Source: an uncultured Bacteroidota bacterium (GTDB lineage: Bacteria; Bacteroidota; Bacteroidia; Chitinophagales; Chitinophagaceae). From it: DNA of 7,793 nt. Each line of letters starts with the position of its first letter. The first letter of the stretch is position 1. Location: positions 1 through 7,793 of the forward strand of contig CAMLGP010000110.1 of the NCBI GenBank assembly GCA_946479535.1, in the 5' to 3' direction. Positions 1 through 7,318 of the stretch are shown piece by piece. A program made the position numbers and the translations under genes. The notes beneath the pieces are model-generated. The model ran no database searches, was not told the DNA's origin, and saw nothing but the letters and a program-made list of their open reading frames with translations.

Positions 1-1463
1 GGAAGTTTCAGTTGATCGGGCAGTTCCTCCAGGAAGCCATATTGCTGGTAACCATTTCCAGCATAATTGGTATTGTGGTGGTGAAGCTATCTCTGCCGGC
101 TATTAATAATATGGTGGATAAGCAGATCAGTTTTGACATATTCAGGTCTCTTCCCATGATTGGTGCACTGGGCATAGGCGTTCTGCTTACGGCATTGATG
201 GCAGGTCTGTATCCGGCCTGGCTGATAACCCGGTTCAAACCGGCTGCTACATTAAAACCCGGTCCGGCGCGTGTAAATCCCCAATCCGTTTTGCTAAGAA
301 AGGGTTTGGTAGTAGCACAATTCAGTATATCAATTTGCCTGCTCATTGCAGTATTGCTCATTGGTCGGCAAATGACTTTCATGCGTACCAGGAACCTCGG
401 GTTTGCAAAAGAGAATATTATCACTGTAAAGGTGCCGCAGAATGTTCCCAACTCTGATGCTGCCATTGCACTTTTTCAGTCAGAGTTGAGTAATGTCTCA
501 GCCGTCACTCAGTATTCCATATCTACAAGCCCGCCAAGTGGGGATAATGTTCATTGGGGCACCATGATGAGCTTGATTGGGCCAGATGATCCTGATCGGA
601 AAAGCATGACTTTCATTTGTACTGATGAAAAGTATTGCCCAATGTATGGTTTTCATTTGAAGGCAGGCAGATTCCCTGTTGCAAGTGATACCAGTTTTGT
701 TTCCGAATCACTCCCGGAAGGCCAGCGTTTTGCAAAATCGGTTGTTAATGAAACGCTGGTGAAGGAACTTGGATTTGATAGCAATGAAGCTGCATTGGGA
801 AAGCGTTTCTGGGTTGGAATGAATGGCTGGCATGCTGAGGTCATTGGTGTTGTGTCTGATTTCAATACCGGGCCATTAAGAGAAGAAGTAAAGCCTGCGT
901 TAATAACACAGTATACTCCCTTTTGTGATCTCATTAATCTAAAGTTGAGGGCTGATGCGGATATTCCTTCTGCTGTAAATAAGATCGGAGAATTATTCAA
1001 AAAATCATATCCTTCCGGCATATTTGAATACAGTTTTCTGGATCAGCAGATCGATGCCATTTATAAAACAGAAGCAAGACTTTATGCACTGTTCAAGATA
1101 TTTTCCGGTTTAGCTATTCTGATCTCCTGCCTTGGTTTATGGGGTTTGATCAGTTTTGCTGCGCAGCAGAGAATAAAGGAAATAGGGATACGTAAGGTAT
1201 TGGGAGCTTCAATACCCAATATTGTGGGGATGCTTACAAAAGATTTTATGCTAATGGTAATGATCGCCATTGCAATAGCTTCTCCCCTCGCCTGGTGGGG
1301 AATTCATAAATGGTTACAGGCATTTGCATTCAGAATTGATATTGGATGGCAGGTATTTTTAATAGCGGGGTTGGGTGCTATAGTCATTGCGTTGATAACA
1401 TTAAGCTTCCAGGCAATAAAAGCGGCAATATCCAATCCGGTGAAAAGCCTGCGAACTGAATAA
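1..1463 (+). CDS. FtsX/MacB-like ABC transporter permease, C-terminal part (5' end outside window)
   Basis: Inner-membrane permease of an ABC system of the FtsX/MacB superfamily. Such proteins usually couple a cytoplasmic ATPase to events in the periplasm rather than forming a classical channel. The frame is open to the left edge (first full codon at base 3), and the residues before the TTG at base 12 (K-F-Q) fit the family, so that TTG is not the true start. About 487 residues are visible; relatives have about 800. In order: the end of a first FtsX domain (membrane segments near 40-105 and 160-225, with the GLYPAW turn after the latter); a single membrane segment near 285-370, preceded by LLRKGLVV; a periplasmic MacB_PCD-like domain near 375-1075 that includes EVIGVVSDFN; and a second FtsX domain with three membrane segments. 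The cytoplasmic coupling motif RIKEIGIRKVLGA is at 1170-1208. The tail NPVKSLRTE is typical of the Bacteroidota clan. A second permease gene follows after 28 bases. Substrate unknown. Confidence 0.93.
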   Translation, partial: KFQLIGQFLQEAILLVTISSIIGIVVVKLSLPAINNMVDKQISFDIFRSLPMIGALGIGVLLTALMAGLYPAWLITRFKPAATLKPGPARVNPQSVLLRKGLVVAQFSISICLLIAVLLIGRQMTFMRTRNLGFAKENIITVKVPQNVPNSDAAIALFQSELSNVSAVTQYSISTSPPSGDNVHWGTMMSLIGPDDPDRKSMTFICTDEKYCPMYGFHLKAGRFPVASDTSFVSESLPEGQRFAKSVVNETLVKELGFDSNEAALGKRFWVGMNGWHAEVIGVVSDFNTGPLREEVKPALITQYTPFCDLINLKLRADADIPSAVNKIGELFKKSYPSGIFEYSFLDQQIDAIYKTEARLYALFKIFSGLAILISCLGLWGLISFAAQQRIKEIGIRKVLGASIPNIVGMLTKDFMLMVMIAIAIASPLAWWGIHKWLQAFAFRIDIGWQVFLIAGLGAIVIALITLSFQAIKAAISNPVKSLRTE

Positions 1464-1480
1464 CCTTCAGGAAACAGGCA

Positions 1481-1487
1481 AAAGGAG
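1481..1487 (+). promoter_or_regulatory. Shine-Dalgarno-like ribosome binding site for the second permease
   Basis: The run AAAGGAG ends four bases before the ATG at 1492 and is complementary to the usual 16S rRNA 3' tail. It supports this start. It stands out because the other complete genes here have only A/T-rich leaders with no such motif, which is usual in Bacteroidota. Confidence 0.65.
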
Positions 1488-1491
1488 ATAT

Positions 1492-3900
1492 ATGATTAAA
1501 AATTATTTATTGATTGCGTGGCGCCATCTTACAAGGCATAAGCTGTTTTCAGCTATTAATATTTTGTGTCTTTCCATCGGCATAACCTTCGCCATGCTGA
1601 TCGGCGTTTATATTCTGAAGCAGGAAAGCGTGAATACAGATATAAAGAACATCGATCGCCAATATGTGATCAAAAGTAAATGGAAAGTGAAAGATATGGG
1701 GATGCCAATTACAACAGTGGAACCACTGCCCAGTGCGTTAAAGAAAAGCTACCCCCAGCTTGTTGCCAATTATTACCGGTTTAACCCAGTCACCAATGTG
1801 GTATCTGCAGGAGATAATCATTTCAAGGAGAATATAGCCATCTGTGATACCACACTCGTCTCCATGTATGGATTTCAATTGCTTCAAGGAGATAAGGGTC
1901 ATGCCTTTCTAAATAATGGATCTGCAGTGATCACTGAATCTCTGGCAAAGAAACTATATGGCACCCCTGATGTTTTAAATAAAACCGTATCAATTACCAA
2001 TACTACTTCCAGCAAACAGGATTATATTATTTCGGCAGTATTGAAAGATATGCCATATAATACCGTGACTCATTATTATAATCCAGACGGATATAATCTA
2101 TATGTTCCTTTTGAAGGAAGTAAATTTTTCTCGAATCAGGCCTATGCAGAGTCCTGGAATAATATCTACATACCGGGATTGATTGAATTGCAGCCAGGGG
2201 TTACTCCAAAAGATATGGCCAGGCCAATAGCGGAAATGCTTTCCCTGAATCTTCCTGCTACCATGAAAGGATTGCTGGAGCCAGAACTGGTTCCGATAAA
2301 AGATTATTACCTGAAAGAGAATAACGCTGCCATTCAACAAATGATTTCTGTACTTTCTCTCGTGGCTGTTTTCATTTTGCTTATGGCTGTGATCAATTTT
2401 ATAAATATAAGTATTGGTACATCCTCCTATCGACTAAAGGAGATTGGGTTGCGAAAGGTCTTTGGCAGTGCAAAAAGACAATTGGTGTTTCAATATCTGG
2501 CAGAATCGCTGGTTCTGGTAAGTCTGGCTGCATTACTGTCACTGGGGTTTTATGAACTGGCTAGACCACTCTTTAGTGATATGCTCAATACTCCACTCGA
2601 TCCCATTTGGCGATTTGGCTTTTTCAAGGTCGGTTTTTTAATAGTTCTTGCATTTGCGGTAGGAATTATAGCAGGAGTCTATCCGGCCTTTGTATTAAGT
2701 TCTTCCAATATTTTACATTCTATCAAAGGAAAGATCGATTCAGCGCGTGGCGGAATGTTGCTCAGAAAGTCCCTGCTGGTAATTCAGTTTACGCTGGCAA
2801 GTTTCATTTTTATAGCTGCTTTGAATGTATCCCGTCAGGTTACCTATTTCTTCAATAAGGAATTAGGATATAATAGAGAGAAGCTGCTGGTAATAACGGC
2901 TTTTCCCAAACAATGGGATTCTCTGGGGATCCGGCGAATGGAGACCCTTCGCAATGGCCTTATGGAATTACCGGAAGTACGCAGCGCTTCCATGTCATTT
3001 GAAGTACCTGACCGCAAGCCACCAGGAGCCATTGATCTAACGCCTGGCACTTCAGGTAATGGACCTATAACGCTGGTACCTGTGGTAGCTGCGGATGAGA
3101 ATTATGCCGCTACTTTTGGATTGAAATTAAAAGAGGGTAGCTTCTTTGATAATTATCGCAATTCGGAAGGCCCCAGGGGAGAAATTGTATTGAATGAAGC
3201 GGCAGTTAAGGCCATGGGCTGGCAAACCGCTTTAAATAAAATGGTAACCATTCCAAAGGTGTTTAGCTTTAAGATTACAGGTGTGGTGAAGGATTTCAAT
3301 TTTTTCTCGCTTCAGGATAATATCGGACCACTTGCATTTATTCATGTCAGAGATAATAAAACTTACCGGTACCTTACCATAAAAGTGCAATCGGCCGATA
3401 TGGGGAAAGCGCTTTCAAACATTAAAAATAAGTGGTCTGAGCTTTCACCAGGGTCTCCGTTCGATTATAGTTTTATGGATGACAGGTTTACCACTCTTTA
3501 TCGTCCTGAGCTACAGTTAAAAAAGGCGGCCAGTATGGCCACGGCGCTCAACCTGCTGATCGTATTCATGGGGATATTCGGAATTGTAGCCTTTACATTG
3601 GCTCGCAGAGTAAAGGAAATAGCGGTACGTAAGGTTCTGGGTGCGGATGTAAAAAGTATCCTGTTCCTGTTTTTCAAAGACTACGGTGTTTTAATGATCA
3701 TCGCAAATATGATTGCCTGGCCATTGGTTTACCTGGCCACTGACAGGTGGCTGCAGAATTATGCTTACCGGGTACAGCAGGAAATTTATCCTTACCTTTT
3801 GGTAACCGGTGTTCTGTTCATAACAGCATTTTTATTCATTGCTGCCCAGTGTTACCGGACAGCAGCAGGCAATCCTGTTAAATCTCTACGGGCCGAGTAA
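1492..3900 (+). CDS. FtsX/MacB-like ABC transporter permease, full length (duplicated architecture)
   Basis: Complete 802-residue inner-membrane permease, a paralogue of the gene before it. The ATG start is supported by a Shine-Dalgarno-like AAAGGAG and by the typical N-terminus (MIKNYLLIAWRHLTRHK, then a membrane segment at about 20-42). The layout is a duplicated MacB fold: TM1; a periplasmic MacB_PCD-like region (about 43-280); three segments at about 286-307, 338-360 and 380-403; TM5 at about 427-447; a second periplasmic region (about 450-665, with ITGVVKDFNF); and three last segments at about 685-704, 731-752 and 768-787. Each FtsX half carries the cytoplasmic coupling helix: RLKEIGLRKVFGS from residue 314 and RVKEIAVRKVLGA from about 705. 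The protein ends in NPVKSLRAE. It has no ATPase domain, so it probably uses the ATPase encoded further downstream. Whether it pairs with itself or with the first permease cannot be told. Three in-frame TAA codons end the gene. Confidence 0.95.
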   Translation: MIKNYLLIAWRHLTRHKLFSAINILCLSIGITFAMLIGVYILKQESVNTDIKNIDRQYVIKSKWKVKDMGMPITTVEPLPSALKKSYPQLVANYYRFNPVTNVVSAGDNHFKENIAICDTTLVSMYGFQLLQGDKGHAFLNNGSAVITESLAKKLYGTPDVLNKTVSITNTTSSKQDYIISAVLKDMPYNTVTHYYNPDGYNLYVPFEGSKFFSNQAYAESWNNIYIPGLIELQPGVTPKDMARPIAEMLSLNLPATMKGLLEPELVPIKDYYLKENNAAIQQMISVLSLVAVFILLMAVINFINISIGTSSYRLKEIGLRKVFGSAKRQLVFQYLAESLVLVSLAALLSLGFYELARPLFSDMLNTPLDPIWRFGFFKVGFLIVLAFAVGIIAGVYPAFVLSSSNILHSIKGKIDSARGGMLLRKSLLVIQFTLASFIFIAALNVSRQVTYFFNKELGYNREKLLVITAFPKQWDSLGIRRMETLRNGLMELPEVRSASMSFEVPDRKPPGAIDLTPGTSGNGPITLVPVVAADENYAATFGLKLKEGSFFDNYRNSEGPRGEIVLNEAAVKAMGWQTALNKMVTIPKVFSFKITGVVKDFNFFSLQDNIGPLAFIHVRDNKTYRYLTIKVQSADMGKALSNIKNKWSELSPGSPFDYSFMDDRFTTLYRPELQLKKAASMATALNLLIVFMGIFGIVAFTLARRVKEIAVRKVLGADVKSILFLFFKDYGVLMIIANMIAWPLVYLATDRWLQNYAYRVQQEIYPYLLVTGVLFITAFLFIAAQCYRTAAGNPVKSLRAE

Positions 3901-3955
3901 TAATAAATGAGTTCATACTTAAAAATAAATAACTAAATCAACTAAACAGTTTAAT

Positions 3956-4987
3956 ATGAAAAAGAACCTTCTTTTATTATTGCTTCTGACTCCGGCCCTA
4001 TTAATCATGGCTCAGGATAAGAAGAATCTTTATATGACCAAAACGCTGAGCAGCGATGGCATCAATAATGTGGAGATGAAAACCTCCGGTGGTTCGCTGA
4101 GTGTGGATGCAGTAGCTGGTTCTGAAGCGCGACTGGAAGTTTATATCAGTGGAAATAATGGCAAGGATCTTTCCCAGGATGAAATCAAACAGAGGCTGGA
4201 AGAAAAATATGATCTGACTGTAACGGTCAGCAATAACAAGGTTACAGCCATAGCCAAACCCAAATCAAAGATCACCGACTGGAAGCGGGCTTTAAATATT
4301 TCCTTTAAGGCTTATGTGCCAAAACATGTATCTACAGATCTATCAACCAGTGGAGGCAGCATTAGCCTTACAGGGATTTCTGGTAATCAGGATTTTTCAA
4401 CCAGCGGCGGAAGCCTGCATGTAGATGGTCTTAGCGGAAAAGTCAACGGCCGCACATCCGGTGGAAGTATTCATTTGAATAACTCTACCGATGATATTAA
4501 GCTTACTACCAGTGGAGGAAGTATTACGGCAAAAAATTCCAGTGGAAAACTCAGGCTTAGCACCTCTGGTGGATCGCTGGACCTGCAGGACCTAAATGGG
4601 GATATAGAAGCTAATACAAGTGGCGGTGGAATCAGGGGAGGAAAGATTTCTGGTGAGTTATCTGCTCACACATCCGGAGGAAGCATTAACCTTGATGATC
4701 TGACCTGTAGCCTGGAAACTTCTACAAGTGGTGGACATATTGATGTGTCTATCGCTTCATTGGGTAAATATGTGAAGATCCATAACTCTGGAGGTAATAT
4801 TGATGTTACAATACCCCGTGGAAAGGGACTGAATCTGGATCTTTCCGCTAATAAGATCAAGACAAATTCGCTGAGCAATTTTAACGGCAAGGCGGATGAC
4901 GACAGGATTACCGGAACTATGGATGGTGGCGGTATCCCGGTTGATATAAAATCCGGAAGTGGCCGCTTGTCCATCGCGTTTAAATAA
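3956..4987 (+). CDS. Secreted DUF4097-type beta-repeat protein (putative adhesin family)
   Basis: A 343-residue exported protein of unknown function. The N-terminus is a clear signal peptide: two lysines, a run of seven leucines, then likely signal peptidase I cleavage after A19 (IMA|Q). There is no lipobox cysteine. The core repeats the motif TSGGS(I/L) followed by a short strand. The motif threonines fall at residues 131, 149, 167, 185, 203, 221, 239 and 257, exactly 18 apart; a degenerate unit (NSGGNI) starts at 277, and an isolated copy sits at residue 43. This pattern matches the DUF4097/putative adhesin families, whose repeats are expected to stack as a beta-solenoid. Residues 50-120 form a separate non-repetitive region. 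The gene lies between permease and ATPase genes of an apparent transporter operon, so a periplasmic or surface role linked to that transporter is possible but unproven. ATG chosen for its signal peptide. Two tandem stops (TAA TAG) end it. Confidence 0.88.
   Translation: MKKNLLLLLLLTPALLIMAQDKKNLYMTKTLSSDGINNVEMKTSGGSLSVDAVAGSEARLEVYISGNNGKDLSQDEIKQRLEEKYDLTVTVSNNKVTAIAKPKSKITDWKRALNISFKAYVPKHVSTDLSTSGGSISLTGISGNQDFSTSGGSLHVDGLSGKVNGRTSGGSIHLNNSTDDIKLTTSGGSITAKNSSGKLRLSTSGGSLDLQDLNGDIEANTSGGGIRGGKISGELSAHTSGGSINLDDLTCSLETSTSGGHIDVSIASLGKYVKIHNSGGNIDVTIPRGKGLNLDLSANKIKTNSLSNFNGKADDDRITGTMDGGGIPVDIKSGSGRLSIAFK
4346..4777 (+). repeat. Eight tandem 54-base (18-codon) coding repeats, TSGGS type
   Basis: Eight consecutive units of exactly 54 bases lie within the DUF4097-type gene, each opening with codons for T-S-G-G. 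The codons differ from unit to unit: Thr is ACC or ACA, Ser is AGT, AGC, TCC or TCT, and the two glycines use GGA, GGC and GGT in varying order. The protein repeat is therefore conserved while the DNA has diverged, which points to an old repeat held by selection and not to a recent tandem duplication. Confidence 0.85.
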
Positions 4988-5005
4988 TAGGGCATTTATC
5001 CCAAC

Positions 5006-5065
5006 AGTATATGGATTATTAGATCAGCAATGAGAAGTCCTGTAAAGAGTTTGAAAATTGAATAA
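5006..5065 (+). pseudogene. Remnant of the 3' end of a third FtsX-like permease gene
   Basis: In this gap, one frame reads about 19 codons ending ...RSPVKSLKIE and then TAA (5063-5065). The two permeases of this window end in ...SNPVKSLRTE-stop and ...GNPVKSLRAE-stop. The PVKSL core is identical, the next residue is a conservative K for R, and E is the last residue in all three; upstream, I-R-S-A aligns with I-K-A-A of the first permease. No start, membrane segments or further permease sequence lies upstream, because the DUF4097-type gene ends at 4987, so only a tail survives. Codon choice differs from both intact tails, so it is not a fresh copy of either. Inference: a permease gene once sat directly upstream of the ATPase and was deleted or replaced. 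The limits are approximate. Confidence 0.7.
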
Positions 5066-5076
5066 ATACAAATATC

Positions 5077-5751
5077 ATGTTATTGGAATTAAAGAACATT
5101 TTTAAGTGGGTTACAGTAGGCGGTACTCGCACGTTTATCTTAAAGGATGTAAATCTCAAAGTGTACGAGGGCGATTTTATTTCGATAATGGGTCCCTCCG
5201 GTTCAGGAAAATCCTCGCTGCTCAATGTGATTGGGATGCTGGATGATTTTGATGAAGGTGAATACCAATTCCTCCATGAGTCTGTACATAAGATGAAAGA
5301 AAGACAACGCTCTGCTTTATACAAACAATATATCGGATTTGTATTTCAGGCTTATCACCTGATTGATGAGCTGACAGTATACGAAAATATTGAGACACCA
5401 TTGATCTACCAGGATGTCAAGACCTCTGAGCGGAAAGCAATGGTAGCTGATATGCTTGACCGTTTCCAGATAGTTGGAAAAAAAGATCTGTTTCCTACTC
5501 AATTGTCCGGCGGACAGCAACAGCTTGTGGGTATTGCCCGGGCGTTAATTGGCAAACCAAGGCTGATCCTTGCAGATGAGCCAACCGGCAATCTAAACTC
5601 CAAACAGGGAGAAGAAATCATGGAGCTTTTTAAACAGTTGAATAAAGAAGGAGTGACAATTATCCAGGTAACTCACTCGGAAAAGAATGCAGAATTTGGA
5701 TCAAGGATCATTCATTTACTGGATGGAAGGATTGAAAAGGATGGATTATAG
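5077..5751 (+). CDS. ABC transporter ATP-binding protein, MacB/LolD type (unfused)
   Basis: Cytoplasmic ATPase of 224 residues, the normal length for the LolD/FtsE/MacB-NBD family; it hydrolyses ATP as a dimer and drives FtsX-like permeases. Visible motifs: Walker A GPSGSGKS at 39-46; Q-loop Q91 in [19 protein letters not shown]; signature LSGGQ at 143-147; Walker B LILADEP at 163-169 with catalytic E168; D-loop NLNS at 172-175; switch histidine H200. The arginine that usually follows the signature in MacB/LolD (QQQRVAIARAL) is leucine here ([12 protein letters not shown]150), and the D-loop Asp is Asn174. From memory, the Leu form is common among Bacteroidota relatives. All catalytic residues are present, so the enzyme should be active. 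The natural partners are the two permeases upstream, neither of which has an ATPase domain. The ATG has an A-rich leader (AATACAAATATC) and no Shine-Dalgarno sequence. The gene ends in four tandem in-frame stops. Confidence 0.96.
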   Translation: MLLELKNIFKWVTVGGTRTFILKDVNLKVYEGDFISIMGPSGSGKSSLLNVIGMLDDFDEGEYQFLHESVHKMKERQRSALYKQYIGFVFQAYHLIDELTVYENIETPLIYQDVKTSERKAMVADMLDRFQIVGKKDLFPTQLSGGQQQLVGIARALIGKPRLILADEPTGNLNSKQGEEIMELFKQLNKEGVTIIQVTHSEKNAEFGSRIIHLLDGRIEKDGL

Positions 5752-5819
5752 TAATAATAGTATCCAATACAAAAAAGCCTTGTTATTAGATAAGTAAGAA
5801 AATTTCAAGAATCACAAAT

Positions 5820-7253
5820 ATGAAAAGATTTTTTTTAATTGTAGCGATAGCAATGTGGGGTTCACTCATACGTGGTCATGCACAGCAGGCCGCAGGTATT
5901 ACGTACACTTTGAAGCAATGCATTGACACAGGAATTTCCAGGAATCTGGTGGTAAACCAGAATGGTTTGCAGGTGAAATCAAATGAAATAGCAAAAAGAC
6001 AGTCGAGACTGAATATGCTTCCGGATCTTAATGGAAGTGCCAATTTGGGTATTAACCAGGGGCGAAGCATTGATCCCTTTACCAATGGATATATAAATGA
6101 GCAGGTAAATTATTCAAGTTATGGCCTAAGCAGTGGGGTTGTGCTTTTTAATGGATTGTCAATGCAGCATGCCAACAGGCAGACAGCATTGGCTTACGAA
6201 GCTTCCAAAATGGACTGGCAACAGGCCAAGGACAATCTCGCAATTAATATTATTCTTGCCTACCTAACGGTTTTGAGTAATGAGGATCAGCTGGCGCAGG
6301 CAAGATTACAGGCGGAACTTACTTCCCGGCAGTCACAAAGACTGGATACCCTCCTGAAGGATGGCGCCATAAAGCCATCTGATGCTTCAGATATGAAAGG
6401 GCAGTTGGCCAGTGACAGGCTATCAGTACTGAATAGGGAAAACGCATTAGAGACGGCGAAACTGAATTTGTGCCAGTTGATGAATATCCAGTATGATAAA
6501 TCAATGCAGTTGGAAAAGATTGATCCGGCGGTATACATTTCCAACTATACCCAGACGCCGGGTGAGATATATGAAACAGCACTCAGGCAATTTGCCCGTG
6601 TTAGATCGGAAGAATTGCGAACAAGAAGTTTTGAGAGCGCTGTGAAGGTAGCCAGGGGGCAGTTGTTTCCCCGACTGTCATTGAATGGGAATGTGGGTAC
6701 CAATTATTCAAGTGCGGCTACCCAGAACACATTTATTAATACTTCGGATGTACAAACAACCAGTTATGTAATAATCAATGGTACTAATAGCCCGGTATTT
6801 GCCAAGCAGAATAATTTTAGTAATGATAAGATCAGGTATTCAAAGCAGCTAAATAATAACGTGGGCAGTTCTGTGAACCTGAATCTGACGATACCGCTAT
6901 TCAATAATCTTTTTCAGCGTAACCGGGTAAAGCTGGCAAAACTGGACGTGATTAATCAGGCACTGACGGAGCAGTCTGTCAAGACCGGTTTGCAGCAGGA
7001 TATTGAGCGGGCTCACCTGAATATGACAACTGCATTTGAGAGTTATAAGACATTGATTGACCAGGTTGCTGCCTATAAGGAATCCTTCCGGGCTGCAGAG
7101 ATCAGGTTCAATGAAGGGGTGGGTAATTCAATAGATTATTTGATTGCCAAGAATAATTTAGACCGCGCAAGCAGTAACCTGATAATATCCCGGTATGATT
7201 ATGTGCTGAAGACAAAGATTTTGGATTATTATCAGGGCAAAGCGGCGTGGTAA
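5820..7253 (+). CDS. TolC-family outer-membrane efflux protein
   Basis: Outer-membrane factor of 477 residues, a usual length for TolC/OprM proteins, which form trimeric channel-tunnels that carry substrates from a periplasmic or inner-membrane pump to the outside. The signal peptide spans residues 1-21, with likely cleavage at GHA|QQ. Two OEP repeats follow: about 28-225 (start YTLKQCIDTGISRNL, beta strands around 95-112, then long helices rich in Q, A and L) and about 248-470 (EIYETALRQFARVRSEELR, strands near 285-300 and 350-362, then helices). The second half has a polar N/S/T-rich stretch at about 296-348 before SVNLNLTIPLFNN; this is probably an extended extracellular loop, a pattern I associate with Bacteroidota TolC proteins. 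The gene starts 68 bases after the ATPase on the same strand, which implies that the operon serves export across both membranes or a tripartite pump. No adaptor (HlyD/MacA) gene is in the window. ATG chosen for the signal peptide; the leader is A-rich without a Shine-Dalgarno sequence. Confidence 0.95.
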   Translation: MKRFFLIVAIAMWGSLIRGHAQQAAGITYTLKQCIDTGISRNLVVNQNGLQVKSNEIAKRQSRLNMLPDLNGSANLGINQGRSIDPFTNGYINEQVNYSSYGLSSGVVLFNGLSMQHANRQTALAYEASKMDWQQAKDNLAINIILAYLTVLSNEDQLAQARLQAELTSRQSQRLDTLLKDGAIKPSDASDMKGQLASDRLSVLNRENALETAKLNLCQLMNIQYDKSMQLEKIDPAVYISNYTQTPGEIYETALRQFARVRSEELRTRSFESAVKVARGQLFPRLSLNGNVGTNYSSAATQNTFINTSDVQTTSYVIINGTNSPVFAKQNNFSNDKIRYSKQLNNNVGSSVNLNLTIPLFNNLFQRNRVKLAKLDVINQALTEQSVKTGLQQDIERAHLNMTTAFESYKTLIDQVAAYKESFRAAEIRFNEGVGNSIDYLIAKNNLDRASSNLIISRYDYVLKTKILDYYQGKAAW

Positions 7254-7270
7254 GCATATACTCAATCAGA

Positions 7271-7292
7271 TTGAATCCTTTGCAGGGTTTAA
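7271..7292 (+). terminator. Possible weak terminator hairpin after the TolC gene
   Basis: Bases 7271-7279 can pair with 7284-7292 around a four-base loop, giving nine pairs, two of them G-U wobbles. In the other direction the wobbles become A-C mismatches, so the stem favours + strand transcripts, as expected for the end of the operon. No T-run follows, and a competing five-pair stem (7262-7266 with 7270-7274) overlaps it, so the call is weak. Confidence 0.3.
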
Positions 7293-7318
7293 TGTCCCTA
7301 AGTAAGGGTCTGGTTCTG

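Noticed and set aside
8..466. Antisense open frame of about 150 codons over the first permease
   Set aside because: It lies entirely opposite a clear permease reading frame, has no recognisable motif and no plausible start context.
653..1021. Antisense open frame opposite the periplasmic domain of the first permease
   Set aside because: A shadow of a strongly supported coding frame; low-complexity composition and no family features.
3931..3946. Direct repeat AACTAAA, twice nine bases apart, before the DUF4097-type gene
   Set aside because: Short, A/T-rich and likely by chance; no promoter with the Bacteroidota pattern (TAnnTTTG) could be placed beside it.
4346..4777. Regular 54-base spacing that might suggest a CRISPR-like or non-coding tandem array
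   Set aside because: The units are not identical in DNA; they are codon-varied copies of a protein motif within a single open frame with a signal peptide.
5019..5324. Antisense open frame across the permease relic and the ATPase start
   Set aside because: It overlaps the Walker A coding region of the ATPase and shows no family features.
5752..5819. Spacer between ATPase and TolC, checked for a second permease relic or a promoter
   Set aside because: No frame gives a permease-like tail, and no Bacteroidota promoter pattern was found.
7296..7308. CCCT/AGGG inverted repeat in the convergent gap
   Set aside because: Only four pairs with mismatches on both sides; too weak to call a terminator.
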